Assembly: GCF_000349725.1 (NCBI RefSeq)
Contig: NZ_KB714704.1
Location: 1-50,058, forward strand
Length of the DNA stretch: 50,058 nucleotides
DNA from: Ligilactobacillus pobuzihii E100301 = KCTC 13174
Lineage (GTDB): Bacteria; Bacillota; Bacilli; Lactobacillales; Lactobacillaceae
Reading direction: 5' to 3'
Shown in pieces: positions 18,466 through 26,654 of this stretch. The notes beneath the pieces were generated by a model, which saw nothing but the letters and a program-made list of their open reading frames with translations, made no database searches and was not told the origin of the DNA. Position 1 is the first letter of the stretch. The number at the start of each line of letters is the position of its first letter. The translations under genes were made by a program, and so were the position numbers.

Positions 18466-18494
18466 TTGACCGACGGGACAACCGCCGTTACAAT
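18466..18494 (+). promoter_or_regulatory. guaA promoter
   Basis: TTGACC (18466-18471), a 17-base spacer and TACAAT (18489-18494), 42 bases before the chosen guaA start. I see no purine riboswitch in this short leader. Confidence 0.6.
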
Positions 18495-18536
18495 AAATTG
18501 AGTAGTTAGTGTAAAATTTAAAATGAGGTGAATATC

Positions 18537-20090
18537 TTGGCTAAAGTTGATATAAAGGACTTCGACAAGATCATCGTCCTCGATTTCGGGAGTCAGTATA
18601 ACCAGCTGATCACACGGCGTATCCGTGAATTCGGTGTGTATTCTGAATTGCTGTCACATAAACTGACAGCCGCTGAAATCAAGGAAATGGCACCTAAAGG
18701 GATCATTTTATCAGGTGGTCCTAACAGTGTTTACGATGAAGGTTCTTTTGACGTTGATCCTGAAATCTTCAACCTGGGTATCCCAGTGTTAGGAATCTGT
18801 TACGGAATGCAGATCATGGCTAATGAACTGGGTGGCAAGGTTGAAAGTGCAGCGAATAAAGAATATGGGAAGGCTCTGATTCAAATTACAGATGATCAGG
18901 CGCCAACATTTAAAGACTTGCCGGAAGAACAAACGGTGTGGATGAGTCATGGTGACTTGGTTACAGCCGTACCAGAAGGTTTTGAGTCGACAGCAACGAG
19001 TCCTAACTGTCCGATTTCTGCGATGGCAAATAATGCCAAGAAATTCTACGGTTTGCAATTCCATCCAGAAGTTCGTAATACAGAATACGGGAATGATATT
19101 TTGCGTCATTTTGCATTTGATGTCTGTGAAGCACGTTCTAACTGGTCGATGGAAGACTTTATTGATATGCAGATCGATAAGATCCGTGAAAAAGTCGGCG
19201 ATGATAAAGTCTTGTTAGGCTTGTCTGGCGGAGTTGATTCATCGGTTGTGGGTGTTTTGTTACATAAAGCAATTGGCGATCAGCTTACATGTATCTTTGT
19301 TGACCACGGTTTGTTGCGGAAAAATGAAGCGCAACTTGTGATGGATAGTTTGGCTGGCAAATTCGGCTTGAACATTATCAAAGTTGATGCACAACAACGT
19401 TTCTTGGACAAGTTATCTGGTGTGACAGATCCTGAAAAGAAACGAAAGATCATCGGTAATGAATTTATCCAGGTCTTTAATGATGAAGCTATTAAATTAA
19501 AAGGTGTTAAGTGGTTAGCTCAAGGCACACTTTATACCGATGTGATCGAATCAGGGACTGATACAGCTCAAACGATCAAGTCACACCATAACGTTGGTGG
19601 CTTGCCAGAAGACATGGTCTTTCAATTGATCGAACCTTTGAATACTTTATTCAAGGATGAAGTCCGTGAATTAGGTGAAAAACTAGAAATGCCCCACGAA
19701 CTTGTTTGGCGTCAGCCATTCCCTGGTCCTGGTCTAGGGATTCGTGTGATCGGTGAAATTACCGAAGACAAGTTACAAATCGTGCGTGATAGTGATGCGA
19801 TCTTACGCGAAGTTATCGCTCAACATGGTTTAGATAAAGAAATCTGGCAGTACTTTACTGTCCTACCAGGTATCCGTTCAGTAGGTGTCATGGGTGATGG
19901 ACGGACTTACGACTATACAGTTGGGATCCGTGCCGTCAACTCGATCGATGGCATGACTGCTGACTTTGCACAGATCCCCTGGGATGTTTTACAAGAAATC
20001 TCTGTTCGGATCGTGAACGAAGTAGATCATGTTAACCGCATTGTGTATGACATTACTTCTAAGCCGCCTTCCACAATTGAGTGGGAATAG
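18537..20090 (+). CDS. guaA: GMP synthase (glutamine-hydrolysing)
   Basis: Converts XMP to GMP with glutamine and ATP. The N-terminal amidotransferase has the nucleophile in GICYGM (Cys about residue 88) and the His/Glu pair in FHPEV. The PP-loop ATPase motif SGGVDS is at about 230-235, and the C-terminal dimer domain ends in STIEWE. I start at the TTG at 18537: GAGG is suitably spaced from it, whereas the in-frame GTG at 18528 overlaps that site. The last 13 bases but one form the left attachment core of an integrated element, so the natural stop codon is now supplied by the junction (TAG here; TAA is predicted without the element). Confidence 0.95.
   Translation: MAKVDIKDFDKIIVLDFGSQYNQLITRRIREFGVYSELLSHKLTAAEIKEMAPKGIILSGGPNSVYDEGSFDVDPEIFNLGIPVLGICYGMQIMANELGGKVESAANKEYGKALIQITDDQAPTFKDLPEEQTVWMSHGDLVTAVPEGFESTATSPNCPISAMANNAKKFYGLQFHPEVRNTEYGNDILRHFAFDVCEARSNWSMEDFIDMQIDKIREKVGDDKVLLGLSGGVDSSVVGVLLHKAIGDQLTCIFVDHGLLRKNEAQLVMDSLAGKFGLNIIKVDAQQRFLDKLSGVTDPEKKRKIIGNEFIQVFNDEAIKLKGVKWLAQGTLYTDVIESGTDTAQTIKSHHNVGGLPEDMVFQLIEPLNTLFKDEVRELGEKLEMPHELVWRQPFPGPGLGIRVIGEITEDKLQIVRDSDAILREVIAQHGLDKEIWQYFTVLPGIRSVGVMGDGRTYDYTVGIRAVNSIDGMTADFAQIPWDVLQEISVRIVNEVDHVNRIVYDITSKPPSTIEWE
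20077..20089 (+). repeat. Left attachment core of the integrated element
   Basis: TTGAGTGGGAATA at 20077-20089, inside the last codons of guaA, recurs exactly at 26642-26654. The interval holds an integrase gene beside the far copy. The repeat leaves the guaA reading frame intact. Confidence 0.88.
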
Positions 20091-20180
20091 CAGTTTTACG
20101 CAACTTGAAAGGGAAACCTTAATTTGTAGCGATTTGAGTGTGCTTTACTTAACTTAAAATCGATGTTTAAGTGTAAGATG

Positions 20181-20199
20181 TCTACCAAGTTTCTACCAA
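20181..20199 (+). repeat. Probable integrase arm-type sites, left end
   Basis: Two direct copies of TCTACCAA start at 20181 and 20192, 11 bases apart. A matching pair with the same 11-base step lies at the right end (26564 and 26575). Confidence 0.7.
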
Positions 20200-20239
20200 A
20201 AAACTAGAATTAGCTCAGTAAAGTTAATTCTAGTTTTTT
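20198..20239. terminator. Terminator between guaA and the XRE gene
   Basis: A perfect 15-bp inverted repeat (20198-20212 with 20225-20239) with A and T tracts outside can stop transcripts from guaA and from the convergent regulator gene. It belongs to the element, so it replaces the native guaA end. Confidence 0.9.
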
Positions 20240-20263
20240 GTGTACAAATTTGTAGGTTGCTTT

Positions 20264-20605
20264 TTATAATTCATCTATGATATTGGAAAAATATTTTGCG
20301 AGACGCTCAGCCTTTTCTGGTTCAAGATGGTCAAGCTGTTTAAGTAACAGATTTATATTTGGTGAAAAGGTTAAATTATTATTATTGTTTTGGTTTTTGG
20401 GGCTTACTAAGGATGTGATATCAGTATTTAAAGCTTTAGAAATTTGTTCAAGCTTGTTAATACTGATGTTTTGTTCGGAGCTATGTTCAAGTTTTGAAAT
20501 AAAATTTGTTGAAAGGTCACTATATTCTGCTAATTTTTCTTGGCTTAAACCTAGACTCAGTCTTCTATTTCTGATGTTTGTTCCAATAAGTATATTAATA
20601 TTCAT
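20264..20605 (-). CDS. XRE-family transcriptional repressor
   Basis: A 113-residue regulator with an N-terminal helix-turn-helix of the XRE/Cro-CI type: IRNRRLSLGLSQEKLAEYSD followed by the recognition segment STNFISKLEHSS. The C-terminal half is short and helical with no protease domain. GGGAG precedes the ATG. It is divergent from the rest of the element and has a perfect inverted repeat 15 bases before its start, so it probably represses itself and perhaps the rightward genes. It is the likely switch that keeps the element quiet. Confidence 0.85.
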   Translation of the reverse strand: MNINILIGTNIRNRRLSLGLSQEKLAEYSDLSTNFISKLEHSSEQNISINKLEQISKALNTDITSLVSPKNQNNNNNLTFSPNINLLLKQLDHLEPEKAERLAKYFSNIIDEL

Positions 20606-20619
20606 TTTTTTCTCCCTAG

Positions 20620-20642
20620 ATAGTAAAGTTTGCCTTTACTAT
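20620..20642. promoter_or_regulatory. Palindromic operator of the XRE regulator
   Basis: ATAGTAAAG (20620-20628) and CTTTACTAT (20634-20642) are perfect 9-bp arms around five bases. A second palindrome, ACAAAT-TAT-ATTTGT, lies at 20673-20687. A TTGACA (20713-20718) points rightward, but no convincing -10 follows it at normal spacing. Confidence 0.65.
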
Positions 20643-20789
20643 GAATAGTAGGGATTTTGGATAAGTATATTAACAAATTATATTTGTACATTTAGTTAGT
20701 TACTATATTATATTGACAATGTTGATTAACTGTAGAGTTAGAGGTAGTATATGATATATAATGCTTTTTTAGATAAGGGGGTAGTTTAT

Positions 20790-21107
20790 ATGGGGGTAAT
20801 TTTTAACTTTTTGAGCAATATTATAACTTTGTTGATTTTTGTTGGTGTAGTTTATTTTATTGTAAAAAGAATAGTTTCGCCTAAGTATAGAATTGTATTA
20901 ACTGATCCGGTGACAGGGTATAGGAAATATTTGAAATCGATCGACGGTATTAATCATTCATATACTTATTCAGCAAGTGCTGAAGATGCTTTAGTATTTA
21001 GAGATGGTGATAGAGCTGAACGTTTTGCTAGCTCAGTTAATAGAGAAGCTTTTCCAGAAGTTCAAATGAAAAGAATTATTGTATGGCATTTGGTTAATAA
21101 AGGATAG
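20790..21107 (+). CDS. Small membrane protein of unknown function (element cargo)
   Basis: About 105 residues. One strong hydrophobic helix lies near the N-terminus (VIFNFLSNIITLLIFVGVVYFIVKRIV), then about 75 soluble residues containing SASAEDALVFRDGDRAERF. I recognise no family. AAGGGGG lies eight bases before the ATG at 20790; an in-frame ATG at 20751 with GAGGT five bases away is an alternative that adds 13 residues. It is the first rightward gene after the divergent regulator and is followed 33 bases later by another membrane-anchored cargo gene. Function cannot be deduced. Confidence 0.65.
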   Translation: MGVIFNFLSNIITLLIFVGVVYFIVKRIVSPKYRIVLTDPVTGYRKYLKSIDGINHSYTYSASAEDALVFRDGDRAERFASSVNREAFPEVQMKRIIVWHLVNKG

Positions 21108-21140
21108 TATTTGAAATCATATAGGGAATAGGAGAAAACA

Positions 21141-22229
21141 TTGAAAAGTAATAATAGTTCTACAAAAGGAAATAGAAAATTATGGATTGTTATAGGAATT
21201 GTTGTGATAATTATTGTTTTGTTTGGTTTTATTTTACATGATAGAAAAACTAGCTTATTGAAAAAAGCAGATGTAAAAGTTGAATTTGGAGGATATAATG
21301 ACTCCGGATACATGTCTTATGACAGAGATAAGCTGGCAAAAGCTGAAATGAAGATTTTTACCGATAAAGCAAAAATGAGTGATTATTGGACTAAAGAATT
21401 GTTAAAAGACCCAGACGAGTTAGCTGAACCTGAAAATTTTGATGATTCTGAATCAATGAGTAGCAAAGACAAAGATAAAATGGCAAAGATATATCAATGG
21501 CAAAAGGGAACAAAAATTAATGAAAGTTCAAATGGAAATTTAAAGAATGGCCAGAAAGTTATAATAGCGATTAAGACGTCTGATGATAAGACTAATCCAC
21601 TTAAATCTGAATCTAAGACTTATAAAGTTAAAGGGCTGAAAAAAGTTAAGAATCTCAATGTTAGTTCATTTACCAAAAAACTTAGATTAAAAGTCAGAGG
21701 GACGAATACACACGGCTATTTTGATACTGTTAAGGCAAATTCCTCAACTCCTAAAGTTGTTTCAAAACATGTTGAGGACACATTCAAGGCTAATCATAAT
21801 GGGGGATTAAAGAACGGAGATAAGGTTAAAACAACCGAGAGGAAAATTGCAGATGATTTAAATCGATATTCTGATAAGTATAATTTTATTGGTAGAAAGA
21901 ACGCCCATGTTATTTTGACTATAGATAATTTGCCTACAAATAAAAAGAATGTAAAAAACTTGAGTAGTTTTATCGATGAACTTGATGAATTGCATCATGG
22001 AGATGAACTAGTACATGTTGTTTTTGACCAGGGGAAAAAATCACTTTCGTTGATATATAATCATGGTGACGGCCAGTATTTAACAGATAACTATTCTGGT
22101 GTAGTACTTAAGGAAGGAAAGTTAAAGAAGAGTAGTTCATTTACATCCTATCCTCAAAGACGTGACAATAAAGATCCATATGATGATACAAGCTCAAGTG
22201 GAAAAATTTATGATATATCCTTGAAATAA
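21141..22229 (+). CDS. Membrane-anchored extracellular protein, unknown function (element cargo)
   Basis: About 362 residues starting at TTG with AGGAG five bases upstream. A short basic N-terminus precedes one transmembrane helix (about 13-31, IVIGIVVIIIVLFGFI). The rest is lysine-rich, hydrophilic and presumably outside the cell. Two segments, NLKNGQKVIIAIK and GLKNGDKVKTTE, resemble the LKNGDKV strands of Ig-like modules in surface proteins of lactic acid bacteria; that likeness is from memory, not a search. With its neighbour it forms the accessory part of the element. It may act in surface exclusion, stress or defence, but none of these is shown. Confidence 0.75.
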   Translation: MKSNNSSTKGNRKLWIVIGIVVIIIVLFGFILHDRKTSLLKKADVKVEFGGYNDSGYMSYDRDKLAKAEMKIFTDKAKMSDYWTKELLKDPDELAEPENFDDSESMSSKDKDKMAKIYQWQKGTKINESSNGNLKNGQKVIIAIKTSDDKTNPLKSESKTYKVKGLKKVKNLNVSSFTKKLRLKVRGTNTHGYFDTVKANSSTPKVVSKHVEDTFKANHNGGLKNGDKVKTTERKIADDLNRYSDKYNFIGRKNAHVILTIDNLPTNKKNVKNLSSFIDELDELHHGDELVHVVFDQGKKSLSLIYNHGDGQYLTDNYSGVVLKEGKLKKSSSFTSYPQRRDNKDPYDDTSSSGKIYDISLK

Positions 22230-22260
22230 TCGTGGTTAAATATTTATACACTTTCCTTAA

Positions 22261-22307
22261 AAGCTAGAAATGACTTTACAAAGTTATTTCTAGCCTTTTT
22301 TTGTAAT
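22261..22307 (+). terminator. Terminator after the cargo genes
   Basis: GCTAGAAATGACTTT (from 22263) pairs with AAAGTTATTTCTAGC and a run of seven T follows. Confidence 0.88.
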
Positions 22308-22727
22308 AAATAGCGGTAAATGTTAAGAAATTATTAAGAAAAATTTACTATATTTCAAAAAAGATTAAAATTACGAATTTTTAGTTTCAGTTTGGTTTAT
22401 AAGGTTAAGCGGGAGCTATGATTTTTCGCATAATTTTTTTGTTTTTTAGTTTCAATTTAGTTTCAACTTAGTTTAATGCAAGCTTCATTGGACATTGCAG
22501 TTTGTCAAGAATTTAGATTATTTAGTTTCATTTTAATTTACAAGATAAGGACTTATTGATTTTTTTTGTTTTTTATTTTCATCTTTTAGCAAACAATATT
22601 ATTTCTAAAACCCCTATATTTTTACGTTAATAACGGAGTTTGACGCTGTCTATTATGAAGATGTAAACTCAGCTTTGTTGCTTTACTTTTTAAGTCAACA
22701 AAAATTTATGTATGAGGTGATCTTATA
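22308..22727 (+). other. A+T-rich non-coding stretch with TTTAGTTTCA repeats
   Basis: No gene is supported here. TTTAGTTTCA occurs at 22380, 22445, 22456 and 22521, with a partial copy at 22467; 22445, 22456 and 22467 are 11 bases apart, about one helical turn. The end of the stretch is the ribosome site of the next gene. The repeats could bind a regulator or mark an origin, which is inference only. Confidence 0.55.
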
Positions 22728-23063
22728 ATTAAGTGGAACGAAAGGGTAATTGTTAATCCCGAATTAGTTGAAGCTGTCAATGGGAGTGGTGCAGTTGTTA
22801 AAAGGATTGAACCGTTGTTTGGCTTTGACAAAGTTAATAGAAAAAAGTCAGACAAGCAAGTAGGTTATATAGCCACAATTTGTATATTGGACCAAGGGGA
22901 AGTTGCAGGAGATACTTTCAAAATAAATGTTGTTGATGAACCCGAATTATACTCAAATGTCCAAGTTGAGGTGTCGGATTCCAAGGCCTATGCTGGTCGG
23001 ACACGAGGTAATAGAAAGTATCTTGGTATAGAGCTTACTGGTAAGTTACTAAAAATTAAATAG
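22728..23063 (+). CDS. Small conserved-looking element protein, probable ATT start
   Basis: About 111 residues. The frame is open from 22728 and reads as sensible protein (KWNERVIVNPELVEAVNGSG) well before the first conventional start, a TTG at 22815. GAGG at 22714-22717 is ten bases from an ATT at 22728, which I take as the start. The C-terminal part is beta-rich (NVQVEVSDSKAYAG, KYLGIELTGK). Its place upstream of a Rep_trans gene resembles that of the DUF961-type proteins in Tn916-like elements, but I cannot show homology by eye. It begins the mobilisation operon. Confidence 0.62.
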   Translation: MKWNERVIVNPELVEAVNGSGAVVKRIEPLFGFDKVNRKKSDKQVGYIATICILDQGEVAGDTFKINVVDEPELYSNVQVEVSDSKAYAGRTRGNRKYLGIELTGKLLKIK

Positions 23064-23072
23064 GTTCGCATA

Positions 23073-23621
23073 ATGAAAACATTGCTATTTATGTGGCATT
23101 GTATTACAGCCATTCCTGTAGTTGTGCTTGTCCCATTAGCTGTAGCTGGAATAATAACGGGTATTTATCTAGCTATAAGAATCTATTTTTTGGACTTAAA
23201 ACCTTTTGGTGTTATTTTCGACTATTTGGCGCATAAGGAAAAAATTGCAGAAGAACAGGAAACTTTTAGTAAGGAAAAAAAGAAATTTGAATTTAAAAAA
23301 AAGCAATTTAAAAGAGAAAAAATATCTTTTAGACAATTGGAGAGTAAGAAGAAGGACGATTTAGATAAAATTAAAACAATTAAGGAAGAGTATCTGTATG
23401 AGATGAACGAATGGAGAACTATTAATTTGAGTTTTGAATCAAGAAACATGGAAAAACCGTATGAGCTGTTATCGATGTTAGTTAAAAATAATGCATATCA
23501 GAATAAGTTTTACAAAGAAATTAAGGGGCAAGTGGGAAGAAAATCGGATGACCATTCTACTTTCTTGATTCAAAGATTGCTAGAAGAATTAGATTTTTAT
23601 TTTAGGCTCGTGAGAGTGTAA
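23073..23621 (+). CDS. Membrane-anchored coiled-coil protein
   Basis: A 182-residue protein. A hydrophobic segment at about 13-40 (AIPVVVLVPLAVAGIITGIY) is followed by a highly charged helix at about 55-115 rich in K and E, a likely coiled coil. The remainder is mixed. No ATPase motif is present, so it is not a coupling protein of the FtsK type. It starts nine bases after the preceding gene and probably shares its transcript. A scaffold at the membrane for the neighbouring initiator or relaxase is a guess from position. Confidence 0.72.
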   Translation: MKTLLFMWHCITAIPVVVLVPLAVAGIITGIYLAIRIYFLDLKPFGVIFDYLAHKEKIAEEQETFSKEKKKFEFKKKQFKREKISFRQLESKKKDDLDKIKTIKEEYLYEMNEWRTINLSFESRNMEKPYELLSMLVKNNAYQNKFYKEIKGQVGRKSDDHSTFLIQRLLEELDFYFRLVRV

Positions 23622-23714
23622 TTTCGTAAGAAATATCTTATTGATTGTTATGTTTTTCATAGTAATTGTATTGTTTCAACTTATATTGTGATGTGCGATT
23701 CTTTAACTGTAGTG

Positions 23715-23755
23715 CCAAATTATAATTATATTTTTCAAATATAATTATAATTTGG
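23715..23755. repeat. Perfect 19-bp inverted repeat upstream of the Rep_trans gene
   Basis: Arms 23715-23733 and 23737-23755 match over 19 bases around a TTC loop. No T-run follows, so termination is not the obvious role. It may be part of a replication or transfer origin. Confidence 0.7.
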
Positions 23756-23772
23756 TGCAAACCTTGAGAGGT

Positions 23773-23800
23773 CTGGGGAGATTGGTATAATTTTCCCCAG
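23773..23800. repeat. CTGGGGA/TCCCCAG hairpin, candidate nick region
   Basis: CTGGGGA (23773-23779) and TCCCCAG (23794-23800) form a G+C-rich stem in very A+T-rich surroundings, 80 bases before the Rep_trans gene. Cruciforms of this sort mark nick sites of rolling-circle initiators, but the nick itself cannot be read here. Confidence 0.5.
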
Positions 23801-23880
23801 CTTTCTATAAAGATTAAGTCTGAGATGTAAAGTCTAGTATATGTAATGACCTAGACTCCACCATTTGCTAGTGAAAGAAG

Positions 23881-25131
23881 GTGATCTATATCAAAAAGAA
23901 TATAAAAGTTGGTATCGACGAGTTGAGTATTAGTATAGTTCCAGTTTATCCTGACAATCAAACGGTTGACTGGTGTCGCGACGCATTATGCTTAATTGAC
24001 GAGTTTGAAAATAGTACAGGTTTAAAGGCTTTATATGGAAGCATCGAATATAGTTTGACTAATTTTCCAAGGTATAATCAAACTTATGAATTTCAGACAG
24101 CTAATTCAATTATTATTGCGTACAATGATTTTAAGAAAAATATGGGAATCATATTTCACTTTGGTGCAAAAGCTTGGAATCAATATGTTTCTGATTATCT
24201 TAATTTAACTGGTCAAGAGATGAATCCCAGTAAATTATTGCTTCTTATAAACACTGGTGAAAATTATAAAATTAGATTGAGCCGAATAGATTTTACGGCA
24301 GATTATTTTAATTATGCGATTAACCTAAATGAGCTATACACAGATATTAACAACGGAAAGATTACTCTGCAGTTATATGGAGGAGGGAATAAAAAAAGAA
24401 AAACAACTGCATTTTTAAAGGAAAGCCATTTACAAACATTTTATATTGGTTCATCTAAAGCAGGCACAACTTCTAGAATGAGAGTGTACGATAAAAAGGC
24501 GGAGCAAATAGAGCAGCAGGGTTTTAGAATGAAAGAGGCTGTGGATTGTGAAAGCTGGACAAGGTTCGAAGTGGTTTTTAGACGGGACTATGCACATCAA
24601 ATAACTGAAATATTACGTTCAAAGGAATTTAATGAAAAACAGTTGCAGAACCTTGTAGTTAATAAAATTTTGGAAAAATACAAGCTCGTAAATACTGAAA
24701 CCGGAGAAGTTCTTAACATTTCGGCTGATTTAGAAAAGCTATTGGATGAATCTGTACTCAAATTTAGTAAACCTAGTCCAAGAGACAACGATTTAGGGAG
24801 TTCATTGAAACACCAATTAAACAACTCTGGATTAATGCCACTCTTCTACAAGGTTGATAAATTATGGGGGACAGATATTTTATATATGTTATTTTTAGGG
24901 CTTTTTGTTTGGTATAAAAAAAACTATAAACCTAACAAAGACGCAAAGATCTGGATTAGAAAGCACAGGAGGACTACGAAGATAAATTGTATTGAACAGC
25001 TGTTTGTAGATGTATCTAGAGAAGATGTAAAAAAAGCTACCGATTACTTTGGCGAGTTCGGTAGTAGTGATTATGAGAATAATCATCATCTAGATGCATT
25101 ATGTCACTTTTTGCAGGAAAATGAAAGGTGA
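23881..25131 (+). CDS. Rep_trans-family replication initiator or MobT-type relaxase
   Basis: A 416-residue protein with hallmarks of the Rep_trans fold, used by pT181-type plasmid initiators and by the MobT relaxases of Tn916/ICEBs1. The stretches KIRLSRIDFTADYF at about 140-153 and MRVYDKKAEQ at about 200-210 (likely catalytic Tyr) are family-like, followed by SWTRFEVVFR. It would nick one strand of the excised circle and stay attached to its end. The GTG at 23881 follows GAAAGAAG closely; an ATC at 23890 is better spaced from GAAGGTG. It overlaps the next gene's ribosome site. Confidence 0.83.
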   Translation: MIYIKKNIKVGIDELSISIVPVYPDNQTVDWCRDALCLIDEFENSTGLKALYGSIEYSLTNFPRYNQTYEFQTANSIIIAYNDFKKNMGIIFHFGAKAWNQYVSDYLNLTGQEMNPSKLLLLINTGENYKIRLSRIDFTADYFNYAINLNELYTDINNGKITLQLYGGGNKKRKTTAFLKESHLQTFYIGSSKAGTTSRMRVYDKKAEQIEQQGFRMKEAVDCESWTRFEVVFRRDYAHQITEILRSKEFNEKQLQNLVVNKILEKYKLVNTETGEVLNISADLEKLLDESVLKFSKPSPRDNDLGSSLKHQLNNSGLMPLFYKVDKLWGTDILYMLFLGLFVWYKKNYKPNKDAKIWIRKHRRTTKINCIEQLFVDVSREDVKKATDYFGEFGSSDYENNHHLDALCHFLQENER

Positions 25132-25136
25132 TACTT

Positions 25137-25352
25137 TTGATAAAAACTACATTAGATAAAGAAGACATTGTTAAATTGGGATTTCTTCCTAACACTGCTA
25201 AAGATGTCATCAAAAAAGCAAAAGTTTTTATGGTAGAAGATGGCTATGAGTTCTATAATAAACCTAAGTTAGGTAAAGTACCTGTTAGAGCAGTTGAAGC
25301 TATATTAGGGTTTTCGATATCTATAGAGGATGATAAGAATGTCGAAAACTAA
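25137..25352 (+). CDS. DUF3173-type small protein beside the integrase
   Basis: About 71 residues, starting at TTG with AAAGG about seven bases away. The pattern LGFLPNTAKDVIKKAKVFMVEDGYEFYNK, ending with PVRAVEAILGF, fits the DUF3173 family found immediately before integrases of integrative elements. It takes the place where an excisionase would be expected and may act as one; that is inference from position and size. Its 3' end overlaps the integrase start by 14 bases, so expression is coupled. Confidence 0.75.
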   Translation: MIKTTLDKEDIVKLGFLPNTAKDVIKKAKVFMVEDGYEFYNKPKLGKVPVRAVEAILGFSISIEDDKNVEN

Positions 25353-26583
25353 GTATCAAAATGTATATCGTGATAAAAATGGAGAGTATTACATCAGTGT
25401 TTATATAGGAAGGAATAAGGTAACTGGAAAAAAGAAAATAAAGAAAGCAAAACGAGACGAAAAAGGAAATCATTTCAAAACTGCGAAACAAGCTTCTAAC
25501 GAGGTGCAACGGATTAAACGTAAATATAAAGATGCGTCTAAACTTAGTAGCGATGGTTTAACTTATGGTGAATTTATGGAAAAAATATTTTTGCCTATGT
25601 ATAAGGGAAATGTGCAGACTGGAACTTGGGATTCAAGACAGACGATTTTTAAAATAGTTCAAAACTGGTTTGGCGATAAAAAGTTATCGCAAATAAGCCC
25701 ATTAGAGTGTTTGCAATTTAGAACGTGGTTGTTAGATACTGATGAAGGTAATTATTCGCAAGGATATGCTTCGCAGATTTATACTCTTTTCCGAAAAACT
25801 TTAGATGAGGCCGTTGATTTGGAATTTGTTTCCAAAAATGTGGCCCGTCAGAAAAATGCATTACGAGCAATTCCTAAAGGTAAACGGGAAATAAGCTATT
25901 GGAACTTAGAAACCTTCGAAAAGGTTATTTCTTGCATATATACCGACGATTTTTATGAAAACATGTGCTTTGTTGCCTTGTGGCTTTATTTTATGACTGG
26001 TATGCGTGTAGGTGAAGGACTTGCATTATTTTGGGATTCAGTGGACTTCGATTCTAAATGTATGTATGTCAATCATACTTTAGAACGATATAAAGGTGGC
26101 AAATATTACCGGAAACCACATACTAAAACAATAAATGGCGAAAGAACTATTAATATAGATGACGATACTGTGGCACTTTTAAAAAGATGGAAAAAAAGAC
26201 AAACAGATTATGGACTTAAATACTTTGTTTTAAGTGTTACTGATCAACCTATTTATAAAGATACGATAGGAAGAATAATCAGAAGATACGCAAAATTGGC
26301 AGATGTTGAACCAATTAAACCTAAAGAATTGCGACATTCCCATGCTAGTTTATTGATCAATAAATATAATTTTGATGTTTTGACCGTTTCCAAAAGGTTA
26401 GGGCACTCTAGTCCAGAAATAACATTAAAATATTATGCCCGTTTTTGGTCTGGCAGAAGTTTAGAGGTAGCAAATAGGTTATCGGGTGTTGTGAAATATT
26501 CTTCACCACATGAAACAATGATTAATTTTAATGGGAATCAAAGTATTAAAAAAAAGATAGATGTCTACCAAAAGTCTACTTGA
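25339..26583 (+). CDS. int: Tyrosine-type site-specific integrase
   Basis: A 414-residue integrase that would insert and excise the element at guaA. The N-terminus (KYQNVYRDKNGEYYISVYIG) is an arm-site-binding domain, then a SAM-like core-binding domain at about 75-175, then the catalytic domain. Catalytic residues are visible: Arg in TGMRVGEGLAL, the ELRHSHASLL box, GHSSPEITLKYY with the nucleophilic Tyr. ATG at 25339 has GAGG nine bases upstream. The last codons contain the right-hand arm sites, and the attachment core follows 58 bases after the stop. Confidence 0.94.
   Translation: MSKTKYQNVYRDKNGEYYISVYIGRNKVTGKKKIKKAKRDEKGNHFKTAKQASNEVQRIKRKYKDASKLSSDGLTYGEFMEKIFLPMYKGNVQTGTWDSRQTIFKIVQNWFGDKKLSQISPLECLQFRTWLLDTDEGNYSQGYASQIYTLFRKTLDEAVDLEFVSKNVARQKNALRAIPKGKREISYWNLETFEKVISCIYTDDFYENMCFVALWLYFMTGMRVGEGLALFWDSVDFDSKCMYVNHTLERYKGGKYYRKPHTKTINGERTINIDDDTVALLKRWKKRQTDYGLKYFVLSVTDQPIYKDTIGRIIRRYAKLADVEPIKPKELRHSHASLLINKYNFDVLTVSKRLGHSSPEITLKYYARFWSGRSLEVANRLSGVVKYSSPHETMINFNGNQSIKKKIDVYQKST
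26564..26582 (+). repeat. Probable integrase arm-type sites, right end
   Basis: TCTACCAA at 26564 and TCTACTTG at 26575 stand 11 bases apart, as do the left-end copies at 20181 and 20192. They lie in the last codons of the integrase gene. Confidence 0.65.
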
Positions 26584-26641
26584 AAAAACATAATACGCTT
26601 ATAACAGTGATTTAATAACGTTAGCTGCATACCTGTTTCTT

Positions 26642-26654
26642 TTGAGTGGGAATA
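26642..26654 (+). repeat. Right attachment core
   Basis: Second exact copy of TTGAGTGGGAATA. The base after it is A, so joining guaA to this side gives the codons for EWE followed by TAA. From 26655 to about 26805 I see no gene; this should be the original DNA downstream of guaA. Confidence 0.88.

Noticed and set aside
18431-18536. Purine riboswitch before guaA
   Set aside because: The leader between the promoter and the start is too short and lacks the three-way junction pattern.
20077-26654. Prophage
   Set aside because: No capsid, terminase, tail, portal, holin or lysin gene is present; the initiator and integrase set suits a mobilisable element.
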